A stretch of DNA of 23,146 nucleotides from an uncultured Asticcacaulis sp. (lineage in GTDB: Bacteria; Pseudomonadota; Alphaproteobacteria; Caulobacterales; Caulobacteraceae), in assembly GCA_946480125.1 (NCBI GenBank), contig CAMLIY010000017.1, positions 1 to 23,146 of the forward strand, written 5' to 3'. A program made the translations under genes and the position numbers. The notes under the pieces were generated by a model. It did not search any database, had not been told where the DNA came from, and worked only from the letters and a program-made list of their open reading frames with translations. Of the stretch, positions 16,466 to 23,146 are shown piece by piece (position 1 is the stretch's first letter; each line of letters opens with the position of its first letter).

Positions 16466-17176
16466 TCATTCCTTCTTATGAATCAGAAACCAGGCGTACA
16501 GGGCCGGATTGGTGTAGGCAGCGTCCCAGGCATTATGATCACCTCCCGGATAGATGGTATATGTGACGTCAATGCCGCAGGCCTTCGCGGCACTGACCAG
16601 TATGTCCTCTTCGCGGATCGGCACCACGTCATCCAGTTCGCCATGGAAAGCCCAGATATGGTTGCCGGTCAGCTTGCAGGGCGTTTTCACATTAGAATAG
16701 CCTGATACCGGCGCGATGGCGGCGAAGCGCTTTGGCTGGAACATGCCCCAGTCCCATGAGCCACCACCGCCAAGCGACAGACCAGTCAGATAGATACGTT
16801 TGCGATCCGCCGGTATGCGTGCTTCGGCGACATCAAGCCATTCTTTCAGCTTTTTGGGCTCCCATTCCTCATCGTGCCATTGCTGTGGCGCCAGGATGAT
16901 GAAGGGAAAATCGGCATGATCGCGGGCATAGGCCCAGGGCCCAGGGCCCATGACGCGGGTGACATCGCTGCCCGCCTCACCGGATCCATGCAGGAAAATC
17001 AGAACCGGCGCTTTGCCGCCGTGATAGCTGGGCGGCACATATTGCATGTATTGTACGATCGAGCCGTCTTTCAGCACGACCTTCTCAGCCACCGCGCCTT
17101 TGGCCAGCATATCTGGCCGTATGGTCGCACAGCCGCCCAAGGTAATGCAGGTCAGGACTAAAATGAAAAATTTCAT
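16466..17176 (-). CDS. Lipoprotein alpha/beta-hydrolase, esterase-like (236 aa)
   Basis: This is a predicted outer-membrane or periplasmic lipoprotein: the signal ends in the lipobox LGGC with C16 as the lipidated residue. The mature part is an alpha/beta-hydrolase related to polyhydroxybutyrate-depolymerase/feruloyl-esterase-like and phospholipase/carboxylesterase proteins. It has the oxyanion motif FLHGSGEAG (61-69), nucleophile S134 in GLSLGG, an acid at D182 or D183 in GELDDVVP, and H214 in GGDHNAW. The order and spacing are complete, so it should be active on an ester, but the substrate is not evident. It is transcribed away from nasT across about 200 bp of intergenic DNA and is probably unrelated to the nitrate genes. 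Confidence 0.87.
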   Translation of the reverse strand: MKFFILVLTCITLGGCATIRPDMLAKGAVAEKVVLKDGSIVQYMQYVPPSYHGGKAPVLIFLHGSGEAGSDVTRVMGPGPWAYARDHADFPFIILAPQQWHDEEWEPKKLKEWLDVAEARIPADRKRIYLTGLSLGGGGSWDWGMFQPKRFAAIAPVSGYSNVKTPCKLTGNHIWAFHGELDDVVPIREEDILVSAAKACGIDVTYTIYPGGDHNAWDAAYTNPALYAWFLIHKKE

Positions 17177-17382
17177 CTTTTGATACTGCCCATGCGCCGT
17201 TCCCTTGCCTGACTTAGCCCCCGCGCGATTTTCCGATTGCCCTTATGAAGCCAAGCGGCATACCTATTAATCGATAAGATCACGCCATGTAAACGATGTA
17301 AATCAAACTGTTACCGGAAGCGGCCCAAGCGACCGCAAACCGCCTTGCCAAATTTGCCTTGTGGACGCTACCCTTTTGCGTA

Positions 17383-17982
17383 ATGGCCAAGACTGTCAAC
17401 GTCCTTATTATCGACCCCGACGAAGGCCGCGCCGAACAGGTAGCGGAAGGCGTCCGCGCGGATAATGGCGACCAGGAGACCGTCATCCGCCAGGCGCGGC
17501 ATTTTGAACTGCGGATGCTGCGCGATTTCGACCCCGACATGGTGATCATTGCCTGCGAAAGCCCTGACCGCGACATGCTGGAGGCCTTGCAGGTGGCCAA
17601 TGAGCAAGTGCCGCGCCCGGTCGTTATGTTCGTTGACCGCTCGGATGCCAATGCCACGGCGAAAGCACTGGAGGCCGGTGTCGCCGGCTATATTGTTGAC
17701 GGTTATAATCCGAAGCGTGTTTCTTCTATCCTGACCGTGGCTGCCCAGCGCTTCGCCCTGACGCAAGGCCTGCGCAAGGATCTCGACAAGGCCAAGGCCG
17801 ACCTCGCCGCCCGCAAGACCATTGATCGCGCCAAGGGCGTACTGATGGCGTCACGCCATCTCTCCGAAGACGACGCTTACAAGGCGTTACGCAAACACGC
17901 CATGGATACCGGCCGCCCCATTCACGCCGTAGCCGCCGACATCCTGGCCGTCAGCGACCTGTTGAAATCTGGTGATACCTAA
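17383..17982 (+). CDS. nasT: NasT, ANTAR-domain nitrate antiterminator (199 aa)
   Basis: NasT binds leader RNAs of nitrate assimilation operons and prevents premature termination; NasS holds it inactive until nitrate is bound. Residues 1-125 form a receiver-like domain (VNVLIIDPDEGRAE, then ALEAGVAGYIVDG). Residues about 140-195 form the ANTAR domain, with ARKTIDRAKGVLMASRHL, a YKALRKHAM segment and RPIHAVAADIL. The usual phosphoacceptor Asp after strand beta-3 appears replaced (VIIACESPDRD, Ala57), consistent with control by protein partner rather than phosphorylation. I start at the ATG at 17383; an upstream TTG at 17359 is less likely. The stop overlaps the nasS ATG by one base, so the two are co-translated. 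Candidate target RNAs lie at 20056-20180 and 22806-22902. Confidence 0.93.
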   Translation: MAKTVNVLIIDPDEGRAEQVAEGVRADNGDQETVIRQARHFELRMLRDFDPDMVIIACESPDRDMLEALQVANEQVPRPVVMFVDRSDANATAKALEAGVAGYIVDGYNPKRVSSILTVAAQRFALTQGLRKDLDKAKADLAARKTIDRAKGVLMASRHLSEDDAYKALRKHAMDTGRPIHAVAADILAVSDLLKSGDT

Positions 17983-19121
17983 TGACCGACATCAAAATCG
18001 CCTACAGCCCGCTGAATGACGCCGCGCTGATACTGGTGGCCGAGGCGCTGGGCTTCTATGACAGTGAAGGACTGAACGTCACCCTGACGCGCGAGGCCAA
18101 CTGGTCGAATATCCGCGACAAGCTGGCCTATGGCCTGATCGACGCGGCCCACATCCTGGCGCCCATGCCGTTCGCGGCCGCGCTGGGACTGGGACCTTCG
18201 ATGGGCCGGATCATCGCGCCCATGGCCCTGGGCGCCAACGGCAATTCGGTGCTGGTCTCGGCCAAACTCAAGGCGCGGCTGGAAGATGGCGGCCAGCTCG
18301 ATACGTCTCTGATGGGCAGTGCGCGGTTATTGGCGCGCGAAGTTGAACGGCGCCGCCGCGAAGGCCTGGGACGACTGGTGTTCGCCGTACCTTTCACCTG
18401 GTCGCCGCATCACTTTGTCCTGCGCCACTGGGCGGCCTCTGCCGGTCTCGACCCCGAACGGCAACTGCAATGGCTGGTGGTGCCGCCGTCGCGCATGGCT
18501 GATATGGTCAAGGACGGCGTGATCGATGGTTTCTGCTCCGGCTCGCCCTGGCCGCAGGCGGCGCAACTGAATGGCCACGGCGAAATTCTCTTCTCCGATC
18601 CCGATTACTGGACGCTCAAACCGGAAAAAGTGCTGGGCGTACGCGCCGCCTGGGCCGAGGCCAATCCGCAAGCGACAATCGCCCTCATCCGCGCCCTGCT
18701 GCGCGCCGGACAGTGGGCCAGTGATCCCGCGCACCGCGAAGACCTGATCCGTATCCTGGCGCGTAAGGCCTCGGTCAATGCACCGTGGAAAGCTATCGAA
18801 ATGGCGCTCGATTCCAGCGGACTGACCTTTGACCCGCAAATCGCCACCTTCCCGTGGATCAGCCATGCCAAGTGGTTCATGGGCCAGATGGTACGCTGGG
18901 GGCTGCTGACGCCGGAGCATGATTTCGACCAGTTGGCGCGCCGTGTCTACCGCCCGGACCTTTGGCGCGAAGCCGCTATACCACTCGGTATCAATTGTCC
19001 GCTGGACGATGAAAAGACCGAGGGAGGCCAGACCAATAACTGGGAAATTCCCGCCGCGCCGCATAATATCACCATGCCGCCAAACCGGCTGTTCGATGGT
19101 GGCGTGTTCCGCTGTGGTTAA
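17982..19121 (+). CDS. nasS: NasS, cytoplasmic nitrate-sensing protein (379 aa)
   Basis: The protein belongs to the NrtA/CmpA/SsuA-like periplasmic-binding fold: IKIAYSPLNDAALILVAEALGFY at the start, then a TLTREANWSNIRDKLAYGLIDAAHILAPMP-type region, shown here only by its key words NWSNIRDKL and DAAHILAPMP. VPFTWSPHHFVLRHW and GFCSGSPWPQ follow. It has no signal peptide, which separates the sensor NasS from the exported transport protein NrtA. NasS is expected to bind nitrate or nitrite and to sequester NasT in their absence. The gene begins within the nasT stop codon. It ends with a 4-bp tail-to-tail overlap with the gene on the opposite strand at 19118-19798. Confidence 0.92.
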   Translation: MTDIKIAYSPLNDAALILVAEALGFYDSEGLNVTLTREANWSNIRDKLAYGLIDAAHILAPMPFAAALGLGPSMGRIIAPMALGANGNSVLVSAKLKARLEDGGQLDTSLMGSARLLAREVERRRREGLGRLVFAVPFTWSPHHFVLRHWAASAGLDPERQLQWLVVPPSRMADMVKDGVIDGFCSGSPWPQAAQLNGHGEILFSDPDYWTLKPEKVLGVRAAWAEANPQATIALIRALLRAGQWASDPAHREDLIRILARKASVNAPWKAIEMALDSSGLTFDPQIATFPWISHAKWFMGQMVRWGLLTPEHDFDQLARRVYRPDLWREAAIPLGINCPLDDEKTEGGQTNNWEIPAAPHNITMPPNRLFDGGVFRCG

Positions 19122-19798
19122 GACTGGTGATGTGTCCGCTGTGAATCGTCGTCATCAGTGATAATGCCGTGACCACCGCCGCCGCCGCCCATACCGCCCC
19201 CGCCTGAACCCCCACCTGAACCACCGCCCGAACGGCTTGTTTCCTTTCCGCCATCCTTTCCGCGTCCGCCGGAAGCCGATGGTCGCGCCGGTCCCTGCAT
19301 CGGAATCTCCAGACCAGATGGGATCGGATCGAGATCGAGCGCCTGACGGATAAAATCGCGTAACGACACAACGAGTTCATGCGTATGAACCGGACGCCCC
19401 GCCACCAGCTCGCGCGCCGCGCGTTCGGCCAGACGCACTTGCGGCTCGGTGCCGAGCAGGATGATGTCCGATAAGGCCGCTTCGACCGCATCACGGATAC
19501 GCCGTGTGCGGTCAGACCCGATGTCACTCAGGTCTGTTACGCTGTCATCTGACGGACGCAAATCCCGCTTGTGCGTCGGATCGACAGCCAGATTGCCGGT
19601 AAACGAGCCGCCCACTGTCTTGTAAGCAGCGATCAGGGTGCGCAGGCGTTCGTTGATCTGACGGTTCATGCGCTCGCGGCGCTGCTGGATCGTCACCATC
19701 ATCAACAGACGTATACCGACGCCGATCAGCGTCACCATCGCCAAGCCGATCAGCGTGGTCAGCAAGCTTTGCCACGAACTGAAGTCTATATTGCGCAT
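19118..19798 (-). CDS. Conserved membrane-anchored protein with Gly-rich tail (226 aa)
   Basis: The start is the ATG at 19798, with AGGAG six bases upstream on the minus strand. One membrane segment (about residues 12-33, LTTLIGLAMVTLIGVGIRLLMM) is followed by a charged helix (QQRRERMNRQINERLRTLI). Next comes a soluble domain containing AALSDIILLGTEPQVRLAE and LVVSLRDFIRQAL. The last 50 residues are low-complexity Gly/Ser followed by Asp. Proteins with the same N-terminal anchor, RQINERL helix and LG-x-PQVQLA motif exist in other proteobacteria with no known function. It sits between nasS and the porin in opposite orientation, which argues against a nitrate role. The Gly-rich tail is presumably a flexible extension. 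Confidence 0.8.
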   Translation of the reverse strand: MRNIDFSSWQSLLTTLIGLAMVTLIGVGIRLLMMVTIQQRRERMNRQINERLRTLIAAYKTVGGSFTGNLAVDPTHKRDLRPSDDSVTDLSDIGSDRTRRIRDAVEAALSDIILLGTEPQVRLAERAARELVAGRPVHTHELVVSLRDFIRQALDLDPIPSGLEIPMQGPARPSASGGRGKDGGKETSRSGGGSGGGSGGGGMGGGGGGHGIITDDDDSQRTHHQS

Positions 19799-20018
19799 AG
19801 CGTCTCCTGAGGGTTCGCCCGCAGATAAGCATAAAGCAAACCCCCGCACCCGCAAGTCTGCCTATGCAGGAAGCATCACGAAATAGTGATTTCAATTGAA
19901 ACCAAATTCGGCTTTTAAGCCAAAGTCATGCTCAGAGATCAAAATTAGCTGCAATCCGCCTTTTGGTGACATTTCCGTCGCAGGCTTTATGCCGCGGCGC
20001 AACATAACCGCTTATATA

Positions 20019-20046
20019 TTGACGGCGTGCCGTTTCTGAATAACGC
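20019..20046 (+). promoter_or_regulatory. Candidate promoter of the porin-transporter unit
   Basis: TTGACG (20019-20024) and TAACGC (20041-20046) are separated by 16 bp, placing a start point near 20052-20054, immediately before the first leader hairpin. The nirB leader shows the same geometry with TTGACA. The -10 match is weak. Confidence 0.4.
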
Positions 20047-20055
20047 TCAAATCCA

Positions 20056-20180
20056 GCGATCAATGGAGATCGCCAGACTTCCGGCCCGGTGCGCTAATGG
20101 CGGCGCGCGGGGCCTACATCAGACAATGACGTCTCAGACATGCTCACCACAACGGTGATCACGGCTGGGACGTTTTTTTT
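20056..20180 (+). ncRNA. NasT/ANTAR-responsive leader with three hexaloop hairpins and a terminator
   Basis: Hairpin 1 is GCGATC/GATCGC with loop AATGGA (20056-20073). Hairpin 2 is a 13-position stem with one mismatch (20083-20095 with 20102-20114) and loop AATGGC. Hairpin 3 is AGAC/GTCT with loop AATGAC (20121-20134). All loops have A at position 1 and G at position 4, the published ANTAR-RNA rule. An intrinsic terminator follows: 20129-20137 pairs with 20165-20173 over 9 bp, with an inner TCACC/GGTGA hairpin, and runs into eight T (20173-20180). Its 5' arm overlaps the loop and 3' arm of hairpin 3, so hairpin 3 and the terminator exclude each other. NasT binding should stabilise hairpin 3 and let transcription continue into the porin gene 22 bp later. 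Confidence 0.85.
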
Positions 20181-20201
20181 GCTTTCAACCGGGGATATGG
20201 C

Positions 20202-21419
20202 GTGAAATTCTCACTCTACCAAACAACGGCCCTCGCGCTTCTGCTGACAAGCCACGCCGGAGCGGCGCAGGCGGAAGACAGCTTCAGCGCCGCACTGGCG
20301 GCGTCCAGGCCGATCGTCGAGTCAAACCTGCGGTCAGAGCAGGTCGAGCAGCAGGGTTTCACTGACAAGGCTGACGCCCTCACCTGGCGCAACCGCATCG
20401 GCGTCCAGACCGGCGACTTCCACCACGTCAAACTGCTGGTCGAATTCGAGAACGTCACGGCTCTGACCGACGACTACAACTCGACCACCAACGGCAAGAC
20501 GGCCTATCCGGTCATTTCCGATCCGGAGGTCACCGAACTGAACCGCGCCCAGATCGTCTGGACCCCGACGGCGACCACCACCCTCACCGCCGGCCGGCAG
20601 CGCATTATCCTTGATGACGGCCGCTTTATCGGCAATGTCGGCTGGCGTCAGGACGAGCAGACCATGGACGGCCTTCGCCTGGACAGCGGCTTCGGCAAGC
20701 TGAAATACAGCCTGGCCTATCTCTGCAAGATCAATCGCGTGTTGGCTGAGAGCAAGGACTGGGATTCGGATAGCTGGGTAGTGAATGCCAGCTATGCCTT
20801 CAATGACCGCCTGAAACTGACCGCCTTCGATTATGCGCTCGATTTCGACAATGCCGCCGCCTCCTCCACAAATACCTGGGGCCTGCGCGCCGCCGGCACC
20901 GCCAAGGCTGGTGTGCTGAAGCTCACCTATACCGGCCAGTATGCCCGCCAGGCCGATTACGGCAACAACCCCGCTGATTTCGACCTGCAGGAATATATGG
21001 TCGAGGCCGGCGCCACTTACGGTTTTGCGACTTTCAAGGTCAATTACGAATCCCTTGGCGGCAATGGCACGATCGGCTTCGTCACCCCGCTCGGCACCAA
21101 CCATGCCTTTCAGGGCTTCTCCGATGCCTTTTCCGGCACCGGTGGCAACAAGACGACCGTCAACGGCATAGACGATCTGAGCTACAGCCTGAGCCTGGCC
21201 CTGCCCGCGAAACTGAAGCCGACTTTAAGCCTCGTCTATCACAACCTGACCACCGCGCGCCTCGATCAAAAACTGGGCCGGGAATGGGATGCGGTCGCCA
21301 CGATCGCCCTGACGCCGCATCTCTCGGCACTCGTCAAATACGCCGATTTCGACTCCGCCGGCGGTTCCGCACCCGCCTCACGGCGCAAGACATGGATCGC
21401 CTTACAGTATAAACTCTAA
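20202..21419 (+). CDS. Outer-membrane porin of the nitrate operon, alginate-export-like (405 aa)
   Basis: This is a predicted outer-membrane beta-barrel. A signal peptide (1-24, ending AAQA) is followed by alternating amphipathic strands with aromatic girdles. Recognisable stretches include ALTWRNRIGVQTG, TLTAGRQRIILDDGRFIGNVGWRQ and the C-terminal RRKTWIALQYKL. The GRQ, DDGRFIGN and WRQDEQ patterns fit the alginate-export/OprD-like porin group. The start is a GTG, preceded by GGGGA. It is 21 bp upstream of the nitrate transporter and sits directly behind an ANTAR leader RNA. It therefore probably provides outer-membrane passage for nitrate or nitrite, or another anion, under nitrate control. 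The substrate is inferred from context. Confidence 0.85.
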   Translation: MKFSLYQTTALALLLTSHAGAAQAEDSFSAALAASRPIVESNLRSEQVEQQGFTDKADALTWRNRIGVQTGDFHHVKLLVEFENVTALTDDYNSTTNGKTAYPVISDPEVTELNRAQIVWTPTATTTLTAGRQRIILDDGRFIGNVGWRQDEQTMDGLRLDSGFGKLKYSLAYLCKINRVLAESKDWDSDSWVVNASYAFNDRLKLTAFDYALDFDNAAASSTNTWGLRAAGTAKAGVLKLTYTGQYARQADYGNNPADFDLQEYMVEAGATYGFATFKVNYESLGGNGTIGFVTPLGTNHAFQGFSDAFSGTGGNKTTVNGIDDLSYSLSLALPAKLKPTLSLVYHNLTTARLDQKLGREWDAVATIALTPHLSALVKYADFDSAGGSAPASRRKTWIALQYKL

Positions 21420-21440
21420 TCCTCGTTGAAAGTAACCGCT

Positions 21441-22655
21441 ATGATTTCCAGGGACTTCCTCAAGTCGGGGCACACCCCCACCCTCTTCTCGTCCTTCCTA
21501 TACTTCGACATGAGTTTCATGGTCTGGGTACTGCTGGGCGCGCTCGGCGTCCAGATCGCCAAGACACTCGGCCTGACGCCGGCCGAAAAGGGCTTCATGG
21601 TCGCCGTGCCGATTCTGTCGGGCGCGCTTCTGCGCGTCGTCAATGGCGTGCTGGTTGATCGCATCGGTCCTAAAAAGACCGGGGCTCTGGCGCAGCTTAT
21701 CGTCATTGCCGGCTTGCTGGCCGCCTGGCTGATGCACATCAGTAATTATGGCGGCGTGCTGGCGCTCGGCGTGGTACTCGGCATGGCGGGGGCCTCCTTT
21801 GCCGTGGCCCTGCCGCTGGCCTCGCGATGGTATCCGCCTAAATATCAAGGGGTTGCGCTCGGCATCGCCGGCGCCGGCAATTCCGGCACGGTGCTGGCCT
21901 CTTTGTTCGCCCCGACGCTGGCCAAGATGTACGGCTGGACGAGCGTGTTCGGACTGGTCGCCATTCCGCTGATCATCACCTTCGTTATCTACATGATGCT
22001 GGCAAAGGACGCGCCGAACCAACCGCCCGCTAAGACCACTGCGCAATATCTCGGCATCTTCAAGCAGCCCGACGCCTGGTGGTTCATGTTCTTCTACGGT
22101 GTCACCTTCGGCGGCTTTGTCGGCCTGTCGTCCTCACTCAACATCTATTTCAACAGCGAATACGGCATTGATCCGATCCACGCCGGCTTCTTCACCGCCG
22201 CCTGCGTCTTCGTAGGTTCGCTCGTCCGCCCGGTCGGCGGCGCTCTGGCCGATCGCATCGGCGGTATCCGGACCCTCAGCATCATGTACACGGCCGCGGC
22301 GGTGGGCCTTGTTGTCCTCAGTTTCGGCATGCCGACCATCTGGACCGCCGTGGCCGTGCTGATCGTCGGCATGGGGGCGCTTGGCATGGGCAATGGCGCG
22401 GTCTTCCAGCTTGTGCCGCAGCGGTTTCGTAACGAAATGGGCGTCATGACGGGTCTTGTCGGCATGTTCGGCGGCGTCGGTGGTTTCTATCTCGCCGCCA
22501 CGCTCGGCCTGGCCAAACAGGCGACCGGCTCCTACCAGATCGGCTTGTTGGGCTTTGCTGCCCTGGCCCTGGTGGCGCTTGGCGGACTGACCTACGTTAA
22601 GAAGCGCTGGCGCACAACTTGGCACGTTTTTGGTGCGGCCGACGCGAAGATTTGA
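21441..22655 (+). CDS. NNP-family nitrate/nitrite transporter (404 aa)
   Basis: This is an inner-membrane major facilitator of the nitrate-nitrite porter group (NarK/NasA/NrtP type), with about 12 hydrophobic segments. The two nitrate signature regions are visible: AGASFAVALPLASRWYPP with GIAGAGNSG in helix 5, and the second-half counterpart GMGALGMGNGAVFQLVPQRF in the segment around residues 312-333. The intracellular DRIG motifs follow helices 2 and 8. Conserved arginines include one near helix 2 (LLRVVNG) and one near helix 8 (LVRPVGG). The start is the ATG at 21441 with GAAAG upstream; a TTG five codons earlier is less likely. It is co-transcribed with the porin and supplies cytoplasmic nitrate for assimilation. 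Confidence 0.93.
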   Translation: MISRDFLKSGHTPTLFSSFLYFDMSFMVWVLLGALGVQIAKTLGLTPAEKGFMVAVPILSGALLRVVNGVLVDRIGPKKTGALAQLIVIAGLLAAWLMHISNYGGVLALGVVLGMAGASFAVALPLASRWYPPKYQGVALGIAGAGNSGTVLASLFAPTLAKMYGWTSVFGLVAIPLIITFVIYMMLAKDAPNQPPAKTTAQYLGIFKQPDAWWFMFFYGVTFGGFVGLSSSLNIYFNSEYGIDPIHAGFFTAACVFVGSLVRPVGGALADRIGGIRTLSIMYTAAAVGLVVLSFGMPTIWTAVAVLIVGMGALGMGNGAVFQLVPQRFRNEMGVMTGLVGMFGGVGGFYLAATLGLAKQATGSYQIGLLGFAALALVALGGLTYVKKRWRTTWHVFGAADAKI

Positions 22656-22661
22656 CTCTTT

Positions 22662-22694
22662 CTCCTCCTCCCCCGCTTCGCAGGGGAGGAGGAG
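22662..22694 (+). terminator. Long C/G-rich palindrome after the nitrate transporter
   Basis: A perfect 12-bp stem (22662-22673 with 22683-22694, CTCCTCCTCCCC and its complement) encloses a 9-nt loop. It starts 7 bp after the transporter stop but lacks a T-run. It may stop transcription or stabilise the mRNA 3' end. C-rich palindromes of this look are common intergenic elements in alphaproteobacteria. Confidence 0.5.
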
Positions 22695-22736
22695 TACTTT
22701 GCATCGCACAAAATCGGATAACCGCATTTTTCCATG

Positions 22737-22764
22737 TTGACAATCTCCGCTTTTGCCTTAGCCT
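22737..22764 (+). promoter_or_regulatory. Candidate promoter of nirB
   Basis: A consensus TTGACA (22737-22742) is followed after 16 bp by TAGCCT (22759-22764). The predicted start lies near 22771, about 27-35 bases before the leader hairpins. The -10 is a partial match. Confidence 0.45.
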
Positions 22765-22805
22765 CATAGATCTGATCACTGTCGATCAACCACATTCGCG
22801 CTTCT

Positions 22806-22902
22806 GAAATCAATGGCGATTTCTGCGGCGCACCATCAGGACAATGGAGTCCCGAACCCCGCTACTCAGCAATGAGCAGCGCGGTTCGGGGCTCTTTTTT
22901 TT
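22806..22902 (+). ncRNA. NasT/ANTAR-responsive nirB leader with terminator
   Basis: Hairpin 1 is GAAATC/GATTTC with hexaloop AATGGC (22806-22823), possibly extended by an outer GCGC/GCGC pairing (22798-22801 with 22828-22831). Hairpin 2 is GGAC/GTCC with hexaloop AATGGA (22839-22852). The terminator pairs 22847-22858 with 22883-22894 over 12 bp and has an inner stem capped by CTCA-GCAA-TGAG. It ends in eight T (22895-22902). Its 5' arm starts inside the loop of hairpin 2 and shares its 3' strand, so the two structures are mutually exclusive. This is the two-hairpin arrangement known for ANTAR antitermination. It lies 18 bases before the nirB ATG. Confidence 0.88.
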
Positions 22903-22919
22903 GCTCAAAGGGTTCAAGT

Positions 22920-23146
22920 ATGACCACACAGAAAGAGCGTATCGTCATCATAGGCGCCGGCATGGCCGGGGGCCGTATCGTCGAGGAAATCCTCAAGCGG
23001 GATGACACGAGGTTCGAGATTTCGATCATCGGCGCGGAGCCTTGCGCCACCTATGACCGCATCCAGCTCTCGCCGGTTCTGGCGGGCGAAAAGACCTTCG
23101 ACCAGATCGTCACCCACTCTCAGGAATGGTATGACGGCAATGGCGT
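22920..23146 (+). CDS. nirB: Nitrite reductase large subunit, N-terminal part (75 aa visible)
   Basis: This is the start of an NAD(P)H-dependent assimilatory nitrite reductase large subunit, which reduces nitrite to ammonium with FAD, an iron-sulfur cluster and siroheme. The visible part has the FAD-binding fold: IVIIGAGMAG (8-17, the GxGxxG fingerprint) and the family stretch TYDRIQLSPVLAGEK. The remainder runs off the window. AAAGGG lies 7 bases before the ATG. The gene has its own promoter-like sequence and its own ANTAR leader. A general NirB/NasD-type FAD protein is the only serious alternative, and the nitrate context favours nirB. Confidence 0.85.
   Translation, partial: MTTQKERIVIIGAGMAGGRIVEEILKRDDTRFEISIIGAEPCATYDRIQLSPVLAGEKTFDQIVTHSQEWYDGNG

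Noticed and set aside
20334..21104. A 256-codon minus-strand frame opposite the porin.
   Set aside because: It is the antisense shadow of the porin gene; it has no motif or binding site.

Overview
The window reads as a chromosomal segment of an alphaproteobacterium, most likely a member of the Caulobacterales (Asticcacaulis-like). The grounds are high GC with clean ATG starts, a TonB-dependent receptor beside a periplasmic phosphodiesterase, a NasS/NasT nitrate regulator pair, and small accessory proteins of types familiar from alphaproteobacterial islands. The genus is inference from gene content, not from a search.

Layout. (1) 1-2098 is the right end of a first integrated element (element A): a small ORF, a P4-type tyrosine integrase on the minus strand, a cluster of TTGGGGTA repeats at its start, and a displaced 3' half of a tRNA-Lys gene at 2054-2098. 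(2) 2099-12496 is a second, compact element (element B, about 10.4 kb). It runs from that tRNA fragment to the intact tRNA-Lys(CUU) at 12497-12572, and the two sites share a 17-bp identity. It holds an iteron-like repeat field, an unknown 141-aa gene, an intact HK97-type prohead protease, major capsid protein and tape measure protein, several accessory small or membrane proteins, and an MerR-like HTH / small protein / tyrosine integrase operon next to the tRNA. Terminase, portal, connectors, tail tube, lysis and replication genes are absent. (3) 12573-17176 is core chromosome: a TonB-dependent receptor followed by a periplasmic glycerophosphodiester phosphodiesterase, and a lipoprotein esterase. 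(4) 17383-23146 is a nitrate assimilation locus: nasT-nasS, a conserved membrane-anchored protein on the opposite strand, an outer-membrane porin, an NNP-family nitrate transporter, and the beginning of nirB.

How it works together. NasS is a cytoplasmic nitrate-binding protein and NasT an ANTAR-domain RNA-binding antiterminator. Upstream of both the porin-transporter unit and nirB I find leader RNAs with the architecture expected of NasT targets: hairpins with A..G hexaloops (AATGGA, AATGGC, AATGAC), the last of which overlaps the 5' arm of an intrinsic terminator ending in eight T. The nirB leader has two such hairpins and the porin leader three. This predicts that nitrate frees NasT from NasS, and that NasT then prevents premature termination in front of an outer-membrane channel, an inner-membrane transporter and the nitrite reductase. 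This paired leader system and the tandem tRNA-Lys integration are the most notable structures in the window.
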